A DNA stretch of 64,000 nucleotides from Apricaphanius iberus (GCA_028564705.1 JAPXFQ010002085.1:704001-768000), one strand, 5' to 3'; positions 11,895-24,646 are shown, numbered from the stretch's first letter. Translations and numbers: made by a program. The notes: generated by a model from the sequence alone, not told the origin.

Positions 11895-12571
11895 TAAGTT
11901 AAGTTAAATGCCAATATCAGTCTTACTGAAAACATTCAATGGTCAAAATATTATAAATAAATATTTGAATTTTAATATTAATGATCAAACGAACTTCGAA
12001 TATGATTTTTGGGCAAAACTCTAAACCTTAATTCACATTATAGAGGAATTGGTGTCCAAAGTCAACAAATTGCCATTCGTTCTGATGTTTGAGACTCAAC
12101 GAGTCTACTAAAAACAAACAGTTGGATGTGCACGTCCGCTTCTGGGATGAGGGACAGGTTAAATCCAGATATCTGGGATCCGTTTATGGGACATTCAAAT
12201 TTTTTACTTTGAATAATTAACGACTTATATTGATAGACTCAATTTGTGTGCATATACGCCTCTGTCAATGCAATGTTACATGACCAATTAGCCCAGACGC
12301 TTACGACTGGTCCAAACCGGCTATGGGAGCGGTGCAGTCAGGAAAATCACGCTCTATCCCCTGCTCCACCTGTTCACTGCGGCGGTCGACAAGCGTTTCT
12401 GCTCAGCTGTTTTTTTTTTATTCAGAGCTATTTTTTTCATCACAAGTTCAAGGATTTTGGTTTTCTTTGCCTTATAGGGCCAGGAAAGAGGTATTACATT
12501 TTTATATAAATGGTCTTAAAAACTTCTTAAAAAGACTTGAATTTAACTTGAAGAAACTTGTAGGAACCCTG

Positions 12572-15410
12572 CAAGCAAGAGAAATATGTATTTAAAATCA
12601 CCAGAAAAACAGTGTAGAAAAAGTTTAGCTATCTGAGCATTTTTAATTACCTTTATTTGTAATGTATTAAAATACTTAAGGGGATTTTGCATTTACCGTG
12701 GTGTTGAATATAGGAAGCTTCCAGTAGCTGATTAATGTATTAATTTTCTGATGTCTATTGTTTGTTGCAACCATGTTTTAATTATTTCTTTGTAGCTGTT
12801 TATACTTTTAAAAAGCAAACATATCTTCTCTGGTGGTCTGTCGTAACTCAACCACTGAGGTAAGGATTGTCATCCTGCCTGGTTTTTCACTTTGGTTTGT
12901 GTATTTTTTGTTCTGTTTTTGTTGCTATAAGTAGCATTTTTTTTCAGGCTACAGTCTGAACACAGCAAGAAAGGCCTTAGCAGGCATGTTGTTTAATATT
13001 TATAAATGTGGTTACATTTAAAAAAAAAACTAGTTACAACAGTTTAAGTCTGGATATTGGTGTTCACTAGCATTAAAATGGCACAAGTTTGTACCTGAAC
13101 TGGACGAAAAAAAGTATTAGAATACGGGAGAGAATTGAAGATGCCAAAAGGAAATTTCATTCAGAAGAGGTAAAAGGTACAGGAAAAGGAGAATGAAAAG
13201 GTCACAGAAAGATGAGTAAGGTTAAAAGCAAAGGGATGAAAGATGGAAAGGATTGAAAGATCGGGAAGGTGTGATGGAAAGAGAGATGGTTAAAGGTGGG
13301 TAATGTAATGTCAAGTATCTGTCATGACTTCACTCTTCTCTGTTGTGACAAAGTCATGAATGTAAATGACACATACCTGCTTAAAGTACAGAATTCAGTG
13401 CAAAGCACATTTTATTACCTTTATACTGTACTGTCACTGTCATAGATGTAACTAAAATAGATTGTGTATTTTGGAGAACCGATATTTAGTAATTGGGGGA
13501 AAATGCTCTCATTCTCATTTATGTCTGGGTCTTATATTAAAATGGGTAAAATCTTGTAAAAAATCTTTCATATTCTGCACCTAAACTTATATAGGATGAA
13601 TTTGAAGTAAAAGTCTGGCTTCATTTTTGTTGTATTGTAAATACACCGGTATTGAAAACCTCATATACAAAGTGACTGTTCATACAAAAAAGGTATCAGC
13701 ACATAGTTTTTAACATTTCAGTAGCCTATTTTTTGTGATGTTTACTGTGAGAAGACTCCTGAAAGTTGATAAGTTTTCCGTAGTTTGTCTAATTCCTGTC
13801 CAATTGTGGGTGTTGTGAAATTGAGTGAAAATGAGCATGGTCAAGCTTTCATTCGTCCTACTTCTCTTCACTCTAAGTCAATTTGCTGCCTTCATTCAAT
13901 TCCTTAGACCATCCTGCTTCTTTTTTTATGGAAACAGATGGAGCTGAAACACTCATCCTCACACAAAAACTTGCTTTGTCTGTGTGCTGTTATAAATATA
14001 TAGTTCGGGATTAAGATCCAATCTCTAATCAATGGTAACATGACTAGAGAGAAGGCGTGATGACTTGATTTGATATGACTCCAGGAATAATAGGATCCTT
14101 AAATAATCAAATAGTAAAATACTTATTTGATAAACATCTGTTAATATTTCCTCCTATTTTAAGGTAATTTTACATATCTTTGTAATAACCCTGTTGATAG
14201 TTAAACTTACATTTTATTCCCTATTAGACACTAAAACATTATTTTAATTATTCTTTAAATTATATTGAATGGAATCATCGCTTGATGTTCATTAGCTATA
14301 CAGTATTGTTTTTTTTTGTCTACTTCCACAGACCTGGTTTAACATGGAAGTGTATGATGTTAAATTCATTTTAAAATATATTACGGTTACAGATTTTTAT
14401 GAAATTTACATTGATTTTAATTATTTGATAGAATATAAAATCAAATCCTCTATTGAATGCTCTATTTGGTGGATTTTACTGGATGCTTGTCAACTTAAGG
14501 TGAGCTTTTTGGTTTCTTTTAGCTGTTGTTTGAGTCAGTAAAACATCAGCAGCACAAAACAAAAACCCATCCTCTACCTTAGACCTTTGGGAAAACACAT
14601 TTTACTAGGGCTTAAATTTCTAAAAGGCTACTGAAAATGGATTCTTACAGTTGAATTTCTATTTGAACGATTTTTCCTCTCTTCGATGCACCGGTTATTG
14701 CTGTCGGTTATTTTTACAGATTAGTATTCACAGTGGCTAAGTGTCGCAAATGCACACACTCTTTCAACTTTATGCACGTATTTCAGGTAAATAAACCAAC
14801 TAAACAAAAGATTACCAAACACTTTGATGAAGGAATATTGCTGCATGTTGAAAAGTTTCTGTAGGAAACTTCGGAGCACGACTGCCTTTGGGGGTGGTTA
14901 GGCACATTAAGATGTGTGCCAAAAACAGCGGTGTCAAATGCCTTCTGCTGCTTCTTTCCTCCCGCTGGCTTTCCTGTCACGGAAACATAGTTTACGGATC
15001 AGGAAATGGCTCGTACAGAGTCTTTTAGAGTTCTGATCAGATAATTGGAAAACATTTCCTCATTTTAAACTTTGCCTGAAGCGACGCGTAATTCCAGTCT
15101 CTCTGTGGCAGCACTTAGATAAAGCATCCAGAACATCCTAAACCTCATGACGACAACCTCTGCACCAATCACACTATTTGATTACATACAGATGTGCATT
15201 ATGGTCCCATGTGGAGCAGGAACCGTAGCAGGTGTATTCTAAGTGCAACTGTTATATTTCACTTTAATAAGTAGTGCCCTGGTCAGCTTGTTTCTATTGA
15301 ATACTATTTAAAGTGAACAACAGATAAATACTATTGAATATGTATCAATTCCTGGGAGTAGAGAAAGTTACTAGCCCCACCCACATAGAATTAAAAGATT
15401 GACAGGTATA
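12572..15410. other. No gene recognised; AT-rich intergenic or intronic DNA
   Basis: I find no exon, RNA gene or clear repeat. If upstream ush2a exons fall in the window they would be here or further left, but no laminin-G-like or EGF-like frame with splice sites was found. A purine-rich stretch lies at 13130-13300. Confidence 0.3.
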
Positions 15411-15414
15411 TATA

Positions 15415-15515
15415 TATCTGAGTCCCGATATGGAGGTAATTTCAGATTCCGATCGAGTCTGAAACCACATGATCGGGGCCAAATTCCGATCACATGATCG
15501 TCTCGGGACATCTTT
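15415..15515. repeat. Fragment of a MITE-like repeat rich in GATCGG motifs
   Basis: The motif CCGATC/GATCGG recurs four times in 100 bp, and the ends read GAGTCCCGAT and ATCGTCTCGGGAC, which are partly inverted. Such texts occur in fish hAT-like MITEs. The boundaries are uncertain. Confidence 0.4.
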
Positions 15516-15519
15516 AATT

Positions 15520-18120
15520 AAGAGATACTGCTTATATTGGAGCTAATACAATACAAGATTCAAAATTCTGGTGGATCTGGGTTTTTGGTTTGATTTTTAA
15601 GGGTTGCCTAAGCAAGCTGAGCTTCATAGTTTGTTCCATTTAGTTATTTCTTTGTAGTCTAGTTTTATAGTTTATTCTTGCGTTTCTCTTGGATTCTTTT
15701 AATCCAGGAACTACTTTAGCTCTAAATATTTTCCACACTTTCCTTTAATCAGTTAACAACTCAATAACACAGAAAATAACCTTGAGAATTATAATTTCAG
15801 CAAACAAAACAGAAACCTTGTGTGTGCACCCACAATGAATCATTCAGGTCATACTGAAAAAAACAAATAAGGCTTTTCTATTAGAAAAGGGTGTGTTCTA
15901 GTAAATATCCTGGCTGCATGCTCATTTAACTTTGAAAAGTTATAAGACGGGCTGAGCTCGTGATGGCCCCTCCATTACAGATTTCTTAGATTTTTTTTTA
16001 ATATCTTGATATATTGTGTTGTCAGTTCAGGTCTTGCCTTCATATGTTTAGTCTCCTGTATTGATTATCATTAATTATAGTTAATTCTTGTATTTTGCTT
16101 TTTGTGCATTTTTATATGGTTTCCTTTGATTAGTGGTCAAATTTCACCAGTTTCTCCAGTTCCTCTGCTCCTGAGTTAAGTTAGTTTTGTTGTTAAAAGT
16201 CTTTGCTATGCCACTGATCAGTGGCTATCTGTGTTTTGGCTTCATCCCCGCACCAAAAATCATGACAGATAAACAAAAGATTGTTTTCTTTCTACATTTG
16301 CTCCTACTGTCCTTGTGTCATTTGGGATTTAGCTGTTTAGGCTAAACCCCAAAATTTGATTTGGGGTTGTTTTCTAATCATTTTTTGAATATTCATATGC
16401 TTTTAGTCAAACATTTAACCATAAAATGGCAAAGAAATAATGTCTTTAAATTTCAAATAGATTTTTAGCACAAATTTTGAGGGATATTTCAATGGGCTTG
16501 GAAAGCTTTTAGTTCATAAAGGATTCTGCCTTCCTTGTAACCTTGATTTCCTTTTCTTTATCAGTTCCATTATTGCAGCTACTTGGGTGTAAAAGGGTTG
16601 CTGCAGAATTTAACTCTTTTTTTTTTTTATCTAATAATGTACACAGGGAAGGCTCTGTCTTCAAGAGATAAAAGAAAGAGATCACAAGTCAGAGATGGTA
16701 TAAATTTGAAAGTAGATGTGTCTGCTAAGACTTGTTTCCTCATGTGTATGTTGGTGGTAGGATTATCTTAGACAGCTGTCTTACAGTGAAAATGGTCAAT
16801 TTAGAGCTTCTCTTATCATGTCTTTTTATTTCTGTTTTAACTTTAAATCAAATGTAGTAGTGCATTTAACAAATTATTGAATCAAACTTTATTTCTGAAA
16901 GGGACAGTACATAAGTTTAACCAAAAATAAATATATCAAATGTAAAATTTCTTCCTCAGACATGCTCCAACAATGCCCTCCAGCCTACTAAACTACCACA
17001 ACAGTAACATTTATTTCCTCATTTGTCATGCCTGCAACTCTGTAAATTGTCCAGTACGGCACTGACTCAGCTGTTGTTTCTCTGCGTTCGCGAGTGAGCT
17101 CTCACGCAGCATGTCAAAGCCCATTCAGACTGCAATTACGCGTTTGGCCTGAGGTGGCACTTGCAAGCACAAAACTTTCAAAATTCACATAGTCGCTTTA
17201 ACATTTTGCAGTCTGGACTTTATAATATCTTAAAATAATACAGTAATTCAGACCTGCCTGACTATTGTAAAAGGACTGATCAGAAAATGTGTCTGTTCCT
17301 AAATTTGTGAATGCTTTATAGAATAAAAAAGTTGACTTGATTAATAATTCCCTCTGCAGAGCTTTCAAAAATGCAGAAAAAAATATTCTGAGAGAAGAAG
17401 TAAAACATGGACATGTATTTTTTTTCCTTTCAAGGTTAAATCTTAAGTGCTATTACAACCACAACCCAAACACAAGTACTGGTAGTAAAGCCCTACCCTG
17501 AAAATCCAGAGGTCTTGAGAGAGCACAATTTGAATTGTCTCTGCAAGATGCTCTGGCATCGAGCAATGATGCACATTACTGCATTATGTGAACAGTTTGG
17601 GGAACCAATCAAATTGGTGTATCTGATGTAGGCAGGCCAGAGGCGAGCTAAGCTGATGACAACAGCACAGCGACATTTCATTTAGTAAAAATTGAAAGAT
17701 GGCTACAGATGAACACCAGTTGTTTGAAAGGGCTTTGGCTGCTACAGTGAATGAGTTAGACTTGGCTTTTCATTTAAAAGACAAACAGAAAACCATGCTC
17801 AAATCTTTCCTTTGTGTATTGTTGTGATTGGTCCTGGCGCAATCCATTTGCGTGCAGTGAGAGTTTTGTATGCATTCTTAGTTGCGCCCCTTGAGTTTGG
17901 CCCTTTTCATTACTCTTTGCCAGACCCTTAATCTTAATAGATTAGACTTTTTCCAGGCTAGTAGAACCCTGCTTCCTCAACAGAAGCACATTATTCTGCA
18001 TTTTCATTGTATCCAATATTTATTGTAATAAGTTAGATTTTTGCTAATGGGTTTATGATATATGTATGACGATATATGTATTCATTGGTTCTCTCTGTCT
18101 TTTTGTTTCTTATTTAATTG
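15520..18120. other. No gene recognised; probable ush2a intron
   Basis: AT-rich DNA without an identifiable exon. It lies upstream of the first visible ush2a exon, which starts with a split codon, so at least part of it is intron. Confidence 0.4.
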
Positions 18121-18128
18121 TGCTTTAG

Positions 18129-18259
18129 GTATAAAGCTGAGTTTCAAGACATGGTCCCCAGATGGCCTCCTGCTTTGTGCCTTCTCTCCAGGAGATCAGG
18201 AGGAGTTTTTGGCCATCCAAATAAAAAACGGACGTCCATACTTTTTATTTGATCCTCAG
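18129..18259 (+). CDS. ush2a: ush2a exon: laminin-G domain 1, central part
   Basis: This 131-nt exon lies between a TGCTTTAG acceptor and a CAG|GTACTA donor. It begins with two bases of a split glycine codon and ends on a codon boundary. It reads KLSFKTWSPDGLLLCAF and then EFLAIQIKNGRPYFLFDPQ. These are the typical laminin-G beta strands: a hydrophobic xFxTxxPxGLLL strand, a short acidic loop, and the strand with NGR. Usherin's laminin-G domains are part of its extracellular N-terminal half. The preceding exon, which should supply the start of this domain and end in phase 1, was not found upstream in the window. The frame stays open upstream only as intron. The next exon lies 24 kb away at 42309. 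Confidence 0.9.
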
Positions 18260-18399
18260 GTACTATATCTTACTTTTTTATTACCAAACCAACATTTATT
18301 TTTACAATAAACCTTGTTTTTGTGTTTCAAATCATATAAAAAACGTTAAATTCAGAATTAATTGCTGTAGATTTAATTTTTTAATATGCATACAAATAG

Positions 18400-18720
18400 T
18401 GGGGCTGCATGGTGTATGGTTGCAGTGTAGCCTTGGAATAAGAAGGTCCTGGGTTCAAATTCCCTCCAGGGGTCTTTCTGCATGTTGGGTCTCTTGTTTC
18501 TCTTTCGGTTGTCCAGCTCCCAAAATCCAAAAATGTGACAGTTTGGGTTTTTGGTCGCTTGAGTGTGCCTGTTTTTTTGTTCTGTGTGACTCTGTCACCC
18601 TGTCATACAATGTTGACCTCTCCAGCGTTTACCCTTCCTCTTGCCCAATGACCATTGGAGATAGGCACCAGCCTCTCATGTGCTTGCATGGATAAGATTG
18701 TAAAGGCTATGGATGGATAT
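18400..18720 (+). repeat. Fish tRNA-like SINE-type repeat, copy 2
   Basis: It starts GGGGCTGCATGGTG and has a B-box-like GGGTTCAAATTCC, then GGGGTCTTTCTGCATG. The 3' part reads GACCATTGGAGATAGGCACC and ends in ATGGATGGATA. It is a longer copy of the family seen at 7789-7985. It lies only 140 bp downstream of a ush2a donor site. Confidence 0.7.
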
Positions 18721-18915
18721 ACAAATAAAAACATATGTATGTATAAATTATTTTTATTTTGTTTTCTGCCTGTCATTTGGACTATAACAGACATTAACTG
18801 TTGATGGTCAAAGCTATTTAATTATTAAATAAGCAATACATAAAGGATACTTGGAAGGAATTTTATATTTGCCAACAATATCTTTGAAAAATAACCAACG
18901 AGCGTTTTTGGTGAC

Positions 18916-19698
18916 TTGGGCTGGGCGGTATACCAAAGATTTACCGTTACTGAAATTTATGACTGTTACCGACTTCATTTTACCTGTGCCGGTAAATTCG
19001 ATATGTAAAAAAAAGAAAAAGAAAAGATGTGTTTTAGTTTAACAGTGCTCCTGCCCCTTTAAGAAATTAGCGTTTCCTTGAGTCACATGACTACGCACAG
19101 TCATTTGACATCCAGAGCAGGGAAGCGCTGCTAATGAAGCTGAAGTAGCTCTATTTAGCAAGAGTTTAGACTCGTCTACTGCCTTTTTTTTATTTTTATT
19201 TTTTTATGTAACTAGTGACAAATAAAGTGACTTTTTTATAGGGTTTTTGGATACTTAGACTCTAAAGTGGAGCATATATGGTTGTTACTGCAGCAACGGA
19301 GCTGCTGCGGAACCAGAGCGTTTGTAGCCCAACAGTGCCCCTGTCGTGTTGCTGCTTGAAACCGTCACCTATTAACAGCTGTGCTCCGATGTAAAATATT
19401 TTCTAAAATAAACAGCTGCACACTAAAATCACAGATTTCACTCGTCCCCTGTCACTTCCTCACCTAATCTGGTCTGTGTGATCACTTCTGAGTTTAAACT
19501 GGACTCTTAAGAAATACAGAAAGCTAATTTAAGCAAATTTGGCCACTACCAGACATTGAATACAAAAAATTACTACATTTTTCTTTTTTAAAGATAGGAT
19601 GGGGGGGGGGGGGGTCATTGTTGTTGTCCACTTACCGTTATCAAGTTTAAATGTTCAGTATACCGTGATATTAATTTTAGCTCATACAGCCCGGCCTT
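18916..19698. mobile_element. hAT-like MITE with near-perfect 8-bp target duplication
   Basis: Flanks are TTGGTGAC (18908-18915) and CTGGTGAC (19699-19706), seven of eight identical. The ends are partly inverted: TTGGGCTGGGCGGTATACC at the left, and at the right AGTATACCGTGATATT followed by ACAGCCCGGCC. The 783-bp interior has no coding frame and includes a run of 14 G at 19601-19614. Size, ends and target length fit a non-autonomous hAT element. Confidence 0.7.
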
Positions 19699-19719
19699 CT
19701 GGTGACACACTTCACCTTC

Positions 19720-21350
19720 CAACTATATAAGTCTTGAGGAAATGAATTTCAAAAAAAGTTTCATTAAAGATATGCAACAATTACATTACGTTACTTTTGA
19801 CATTTTGTTAAGTTTGAATATGTTGTACAGTGTTTACTTAGTTATACATCTTTTTATGCATGCAGTAGACTAAAGCCTCACAAACAATAAACAAAATTTC
19901 ACACCAGACAGGCCAATTGAAATAAGAGGTTGTATGCTTCTAAATACTTTACAAGGATTTCATATTTTTTTAAAAACATGTATTGACTTTATTGAAACAA
20001 CTGTGGAACAATTGTTCAAACAACCAAGTTTTGTAAAAAAAAAATGAGCAAAGTCTCTTTGAAACAAGTACATCTTCAGAAGAGTAAAGCAGTTTAATGT
20101 GAAAAGTTTACAGTGAGAACAAGCTATCTTTTTTACTATGACAGTTAGAAAAGCTGTCTTCTTTGGCTCTTTTATTCCTGTTTTCTTTGTACTAATTTTC
20201 TGACTTCACCTATTTTTTCACTCGTTTGTCTAATGCGTTTCTCCCTCTACGTGTTTTTCTTTCTTTCTCTTCACATACCTCCCCCTATTGTCTCTCTTAC
20301 TGACTCTCATCTAGTAAATGTGATCTGTAGCCCCTCATTGGTTTCTGTCAGGGAGACGGGAAAACTTTGAAAGTGTGTCAACGTTTGAATTGGACTGCAA
20401 TTAACTCATTCCCTGCAGTCACCATGCGTGAATACCAATTGCAAACTAATTAAGCTTTGCACCCTAGCACTTACACCCACAGACAAGTGCACACGCACCA
20501 ACACACTCTTGCATACATGCAGATCACCGTTTTTCTAATCCATCCATACAGCTACTTGTAGAAGGGGTTAAGAGACAGTCACTTTGATGATGAAAGTGAT
20601 AGTGAGAGATAATTACACATACATTCACAAGCCCACTTGCACATACATGCACATTGGTTCCCAATCAGTAATCCTTTGGAATATATCTAGTAAAATGTTT
20701 GTATCAGTGGATATATATCTAATATAGAATCTGTTTGGTTATATTAAAGATTGGTTGTATTACAAGATGTGGGATGGTCTGGTTTCTCCGTGTGTCTTCT
20801 CCAGCTGGGTTGATTCCTTTGTTTAGGTTAGTTTGGAGTAATTAACAGTAGGAGTGGTGTCAAGGCGTATTAGTGTTTCTCTAGATACATATAGCTGGGC
20901 CCATTACTTCCCCCTATTAGCCTGTTGAGCTAGCCTAATGGGATTAGCAGTGCAGGGGGGGTAATTTAGCATGACACAGGGAAGTGGTTTGCTCATAAAT
21001 AAGTGCATGTGAGTGCTGCCACACACATGCTTATGTAAAAGCACAAGAACACACAAAAATTACCTTTGCCTGCTCAGAGATAAGCCAAAGTGCTAGAGTA
21101 GAGGTTAGTGTCAGATGATACAAGAGACAGTTTTGCTTTTGCACTGTCCTGGTCTAACACAGCGGATTTAAATAGCTAAATTCCCTCCTCAACATGTCTT
21201 CAGGTTCTCCGGAGGCCTGGCAATGAACCAGCCAGTTGATTCAGGTCTGTTGACCAAGGGTGACATCTAAACAGACAGATCTACACAGATCATTCTGCAG
21301 TAAGATAAATTATGTAATTTATCATTTTTTAGGACAAGCTGGAGTTTGTT
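19720..21350. other. No gene recognised; ush2a intron
   Basis: AT-rich intron. Short T- and CA-rich stretches occur and there are no recognisable coding segments. Confidence 0.4.
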
Positions 21351-21361
21351 TGGATATTTAA

Positions 21362-22085
21362 AGGAGCATGGGGCAGGATTTCTTTAAAAAAACAACTAAA
21401 CATGTATGTCCAGGTTTTTAAGTTAATGAGTAATGAAGTGCTTGAAACCAAAAAGAATGAGGCTGTTTACGTATTGTTCTATTTTCTTAAGCAGGCTGTT
21501 TGCAGAAAAATATGTTGCAATTCGGACTGCAAATTTCCCTCGCTGACCTAAGGGTGTGGCGTAAGTCGACAATGCTAGCGCGTTCCCAACAGCTTTAACA
21601 GGAAGAAGATCGCGACTTGCAGCTCAATCAGCTGTGGGAATGGATTGTCCCACCACTAGCAAACAACTAAACACGACTCAAAGCATGCTAAAAGTGGCAC
21701 TAAGAAGCTTTTATAAGCAACTTTTCGTGAGTCAAAAGCAAAATATGATAAAAGTCAGACAGACACCCGGATGTATATCTGTTTTGGTTCTCCATTGGAA
21801 GGCCTGTTCATCCTTCAAAATCTATGTGTGCCCAAAATACCTGTAGAGACGTTTCTGCCCACCGGGACCAAAGGAAGATTTTACTTACTTTGTCGCTCTA
21901 CATGGTGCTAGTTTTCATATTACCAGTATATATGCAGTGGTTTGGCAGTATGTCGCTGTGTTTTTTTTGTTTTTGTTTTTTTTCCCTAAGAGTTTGTGCT
22001 CGCTCCTGTGATGGTTGCTGCAATTACTTCTAGCGCCGGCCGTGTCGCTCATGAGTTTTGTTTTTTCATCCTGCCCCATGCTCCT
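21362..22085. mobile_element. TTAA-flanked MITE (piggyBac- or Kolobok-like)
   Basis: The element is flanked by TTAA on both sides (21358-21361 and 22086-22089) and has an 18-bp perfect terminal inverted repeat AGGAGCATGGGGCAGGAT. The 724-bp interior carries no transposase. TTAA targets are used by piggyBac and Kolobok elements; the AG...CT termini suit Kolobok slightly better, but this is an inference. Frames inside it (for example 21634-21846) have no motif. Confidence 0.85.
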
Positions 22086-22089
22086 TTAA

Positions 22090-23000
22090 CATTGTCAAGT
22101 AACTAAATCAGCAACAAAGGCCAGATTTGTTTAAAAAAAATTAAATTAAATTTTTACAATTAAATTTGTAAAAAAAAAATTAAAATATTTTTCAAAATAT
22201 TTTAAAATATCTGGACCATTTTACTAATTATGATAATATCCATCTTTTATGTAAATGCTAGTATTCAATGAAATGGAATTCAAATAAACATAATTTTCTT
22301 ATTTTAAGCAAATGAAAACTTACATTTTTCGTTAAATGTATACTTCTAAAAAAATTACCTTCTCTTGGTATTTTTGCAGAATTTCCATTTACCTTGTTTT
22401 TTCCATTGAAATCATATTTTAAAACTGTAAATGTATTCTAAAGACAAATTTCATTAAACATGAGAGGGTCATGTACGAAAAGCAAATGGAATCAAAATGA
22501 AACTATTTCTGATTTTTAAAGTTAAAGTTTCTTCCGCCTTGTTCTCTCTTCTTAGTGTTTCAATAAATTGGAATTTTTCGTCCATTCTGATATTCTAGAT
22601 AGATTATACTACATAACATACGCACAGAGATGCTTGATACCAGATATTTACTTATACTGTATAAAAGGACACGTGCTTCTTTCTCATTTAATCAACCTAC
22701 ATTTTTCTGGACTTTGGTCAGTGAGGATGACCAATTCCATATACTGATTTTTCAATGTGATGCTATTTATTTGGTGAAGTCCACAATTTCTTGTCACACA
22801 AAATGTACTCAGCATGATGCTGAGTACGTTTTCATAGTTCGAATCCTATTCTAATGCTGGTACACTTCTCCTTTTGTTCTACGAATATAATAATACATGT
22901 AAGTTAAAACTTTTTAAATTTAAATTTTTAGTATCCGCCAATACCAGTCCTGATCAGATATCTCCAAAATGCAATAAAATAAGAAAAAAAGGGACTTCTG
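22090..23000. other. No gene recognised; very AT-rich ush2a intron
   Basis: The stretch 22120-22560 is strongly AT-rich with several A/T runs. No exon or repeat family is recognised. Confidence 0.4.
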
Positions 23001-23002
23001 AG

Positions 23003-23480
23003 TTAGCGAGTGACCAAGATGGCCGCATAATCTTAGGGTCCGATCGCAACTTTCATAAAGCCTAAATTCAAGATACATTTACACATTAGATTAACTATAC
23101 TAGGATGATAGGGGGCTCAAGGAGCAGCAGTCAAATAGAACGTGAAAAAAAAAAAGCAAAGTAGAAAATTGATGATGAGCAACACCACGAGGTGAGCATT
23201 AGCTTTGTGCTACAACCTATCAAAACAGAGCTACGAGAATTCCGAAACAAGAACAAACGACTTCCAAAGATTCAAACAAGAAATTAAAGAAGACTTGAAA
23301 AACGAGCTGAACAAAATGAAAAGGGGAAATCTACCAAAGCATGTCTGTCAACACTGAGAAAATCAACGCACTCAAAAACAGCTCAACATTCAACAACAAC
23401 ATTCATACAGAAGCGCAGAGAGTAGACCAACATCAAAAGAGCTCTTAAGGATAAATGCATCAGGTTCCAACCGCTGTTGG
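23003..23480 (+). pseudogene. L1/Tx1-type LINE 5' end and ORF1 fragment (tentative)
   Basis: The segment begins with GTGACCAAGATGGCCGC, the kind of text found at the 5' end of L1-like elements. It continues with a lysine/glutamate-rich frame (FKQEIKEDLKNELNKMKRGN, near 23260-23330) that resembles the coiled-coil part of an L1 ORF1 protein, which binds LINE RNA. A stop follows soon after. It lies on the same strand and upstream of the L1 ORF2 pieces at 25092-41895, so it may be the 5' part of the same element, separated by about 1.6 kb of other sequence. Confidence 0.45.
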
Positions 23481-24480
23481 GTAAGATATGCATACATTGG
23501 GATTCGGGCGTGTGCACATATGGCAGTGCGCGAGAAGCTGCAATGAAAATGAAGGGAAGAGGACACTACTCCCAGGGATGTGGCCAGAGAATTGAAGCGT
23601 CTGTCCCAAGTGTCAGCATGGCAACTCTATGGAAAATGATTGTACAATCAGAAGGATGGGTAACGCAACATAAAACTCAGAACCAGGAACTAACCTATAA
23701 CTAATGCAGGTAAAAGTTCAGTGGACATTTCCCTTCTTATCCATCTGTGTAGAGTTATTGAGGAAAATATATTCAAAATCTTTAGTACATTAATTTGACT
23801 TCTTTTGAGTCATAATAGTTGCTTTCTGATAACATTGGACTTCTGGATGAGTGAAACAGAGCGTTTAAAAGGTTAGAATATGGAACATGGGCACCAGTGT
23901 GACATCTAGTGTGTTGAGGTATAGTTGTAATAACAAAACGCCATCTGGATGCCAGTTTTGTTGCCATAACCAGCAAGCATCATGTCTAGCGACGAATTCT
24001 CACAGGGTAAGGACTATTTTGTACTAATAAGTTTAAAAAACCAAACAAAAAATAATTATAACAAAATATGGGTCAAAGGCAACAGTAAGTTTTTGTACCT
24101 GTCCTCTCTGCATCATATTTCAGTAGCTGAGTGGTATCCTCCACTCCTCTTGGTGATGTCCTCTGTAAAAGTAATCATTTATACTTTAGAATTTACATTA
24201 ACATCCAACAGATTTCACAGCGTGTGTATTTGACTGAAGTGTATGGTCGGAGACATATGTCAGTACAGAAAGCTAGCTAGAAAAGGCTTCATAACAGCCA
24301 CTCACCACAGTGGTGAAATCGAGCCTCATAGTGGAACGAGCAGGATGAAACAGCTTGCTTTTCTTTCGTTTACTCAGTGTGGAGGTTGATGCTATCATAT
24401 GTAGGAACAACGTCGTATACACAAGTATTGCAAAGCTGTTTTACCGACAGCTAACTTTAGCCGTAAGCAAGCTTTCTTAC

Positions 24481-24646
24481 CTTTTTCCATGAGAAACTTT
24501 GCCATTTCCCCGTACGTTTTGATGTTGTTGTTGTAGGCTTCACCTAAACTAACTCTGGTTTTAGATATTGTAAGGTCGCTCATCTGAGAAAGGTAATGAA
24601 ATCTGTGGGGCTTAGACACAGCAGCTAAACGTATCGAGTTCTCCAT
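24481..24646 (-). CDS. Possible first exon of a small nested gene, product unknown
   Basis: On the - strand an ATG at 24646 opens a 55-codon frame (MENSIRLAAVSKPHRFHYLS at the start, YGEMAKFLMEK at the end) that runs into a consensus donor, AAAAAG|GTAAGA, at 24481/24480. A possible second exon begins after TTTTACAG at 24163-24170. In the matching phase it adds only about 16 codons before TGA; in another phase the same stretch stays open and reads TTQLLKYDAERT. I do not recognise the protein. The codon-like composition and the donor are suggestive, but the place, between an L1 5' end and an L1 ORF2 start, makes a transposon origin equally likely. Confidence 0.3.

Larger units (their letters stand above)
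9863..12030. mobile_element. hAT-like non-autonomous element nested in the outer transposon
   Basis: It is bounded by a perfect 8-bp direct repeat ATTCACAT (9855-9862 and 12031-12038), the target-site length of hAT elements. The ends are roughly inverted (TAGGCCTTTGAC and CTCTAAACCTTA). Its subterminal regions carry repeated TTCGAA-containing motifs on both sides. Without the Tc1 element inside it is about 600 bp and has no coding capacity, so it is MITE-like. Removing it rejoins the coding frame of the outer element. Confidence 0.75.
8951..12571 (+). mobile_element. Outer DNA transposon with transposase-type (BED/hAT-like) coding remnant, host of two later insertions
   Basis: The ends are inverted: CAGGGTTCCCGCGGGGTC at the left and TAGGAACCCTG at the right, with AT-rich subterminal CTTAAAAAG blocks at both ends. 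Flanking 6-mers (CAGGCA and CAAGCA) may be a decayed target duplication. Between them is a broken coding region. Near 9340-9450 a frame starts MGKCKFNEAWLDK and resembles the N-terminal zinc-finger part of hAT/ZNF862-like transposon proteins. Around 9700-9860 pieces read SLFKCMFPD-like and TFTCGSNKTAYMAKFGLA. The same frame resumes after the nested insertion at 12031-12190 with ELVSKVNKLPFVLMF. Stops and frameshifts show it is dead. Confidence 0.6.

Noticed and set aside
18400..18720. A possible tRNA gene from the B-box-like GGTTCAAATTCC
   Set aside because: No cloverleaf or acceptor stem can be made, and the text is part of a repeated SINE-type family also seen at 7789.
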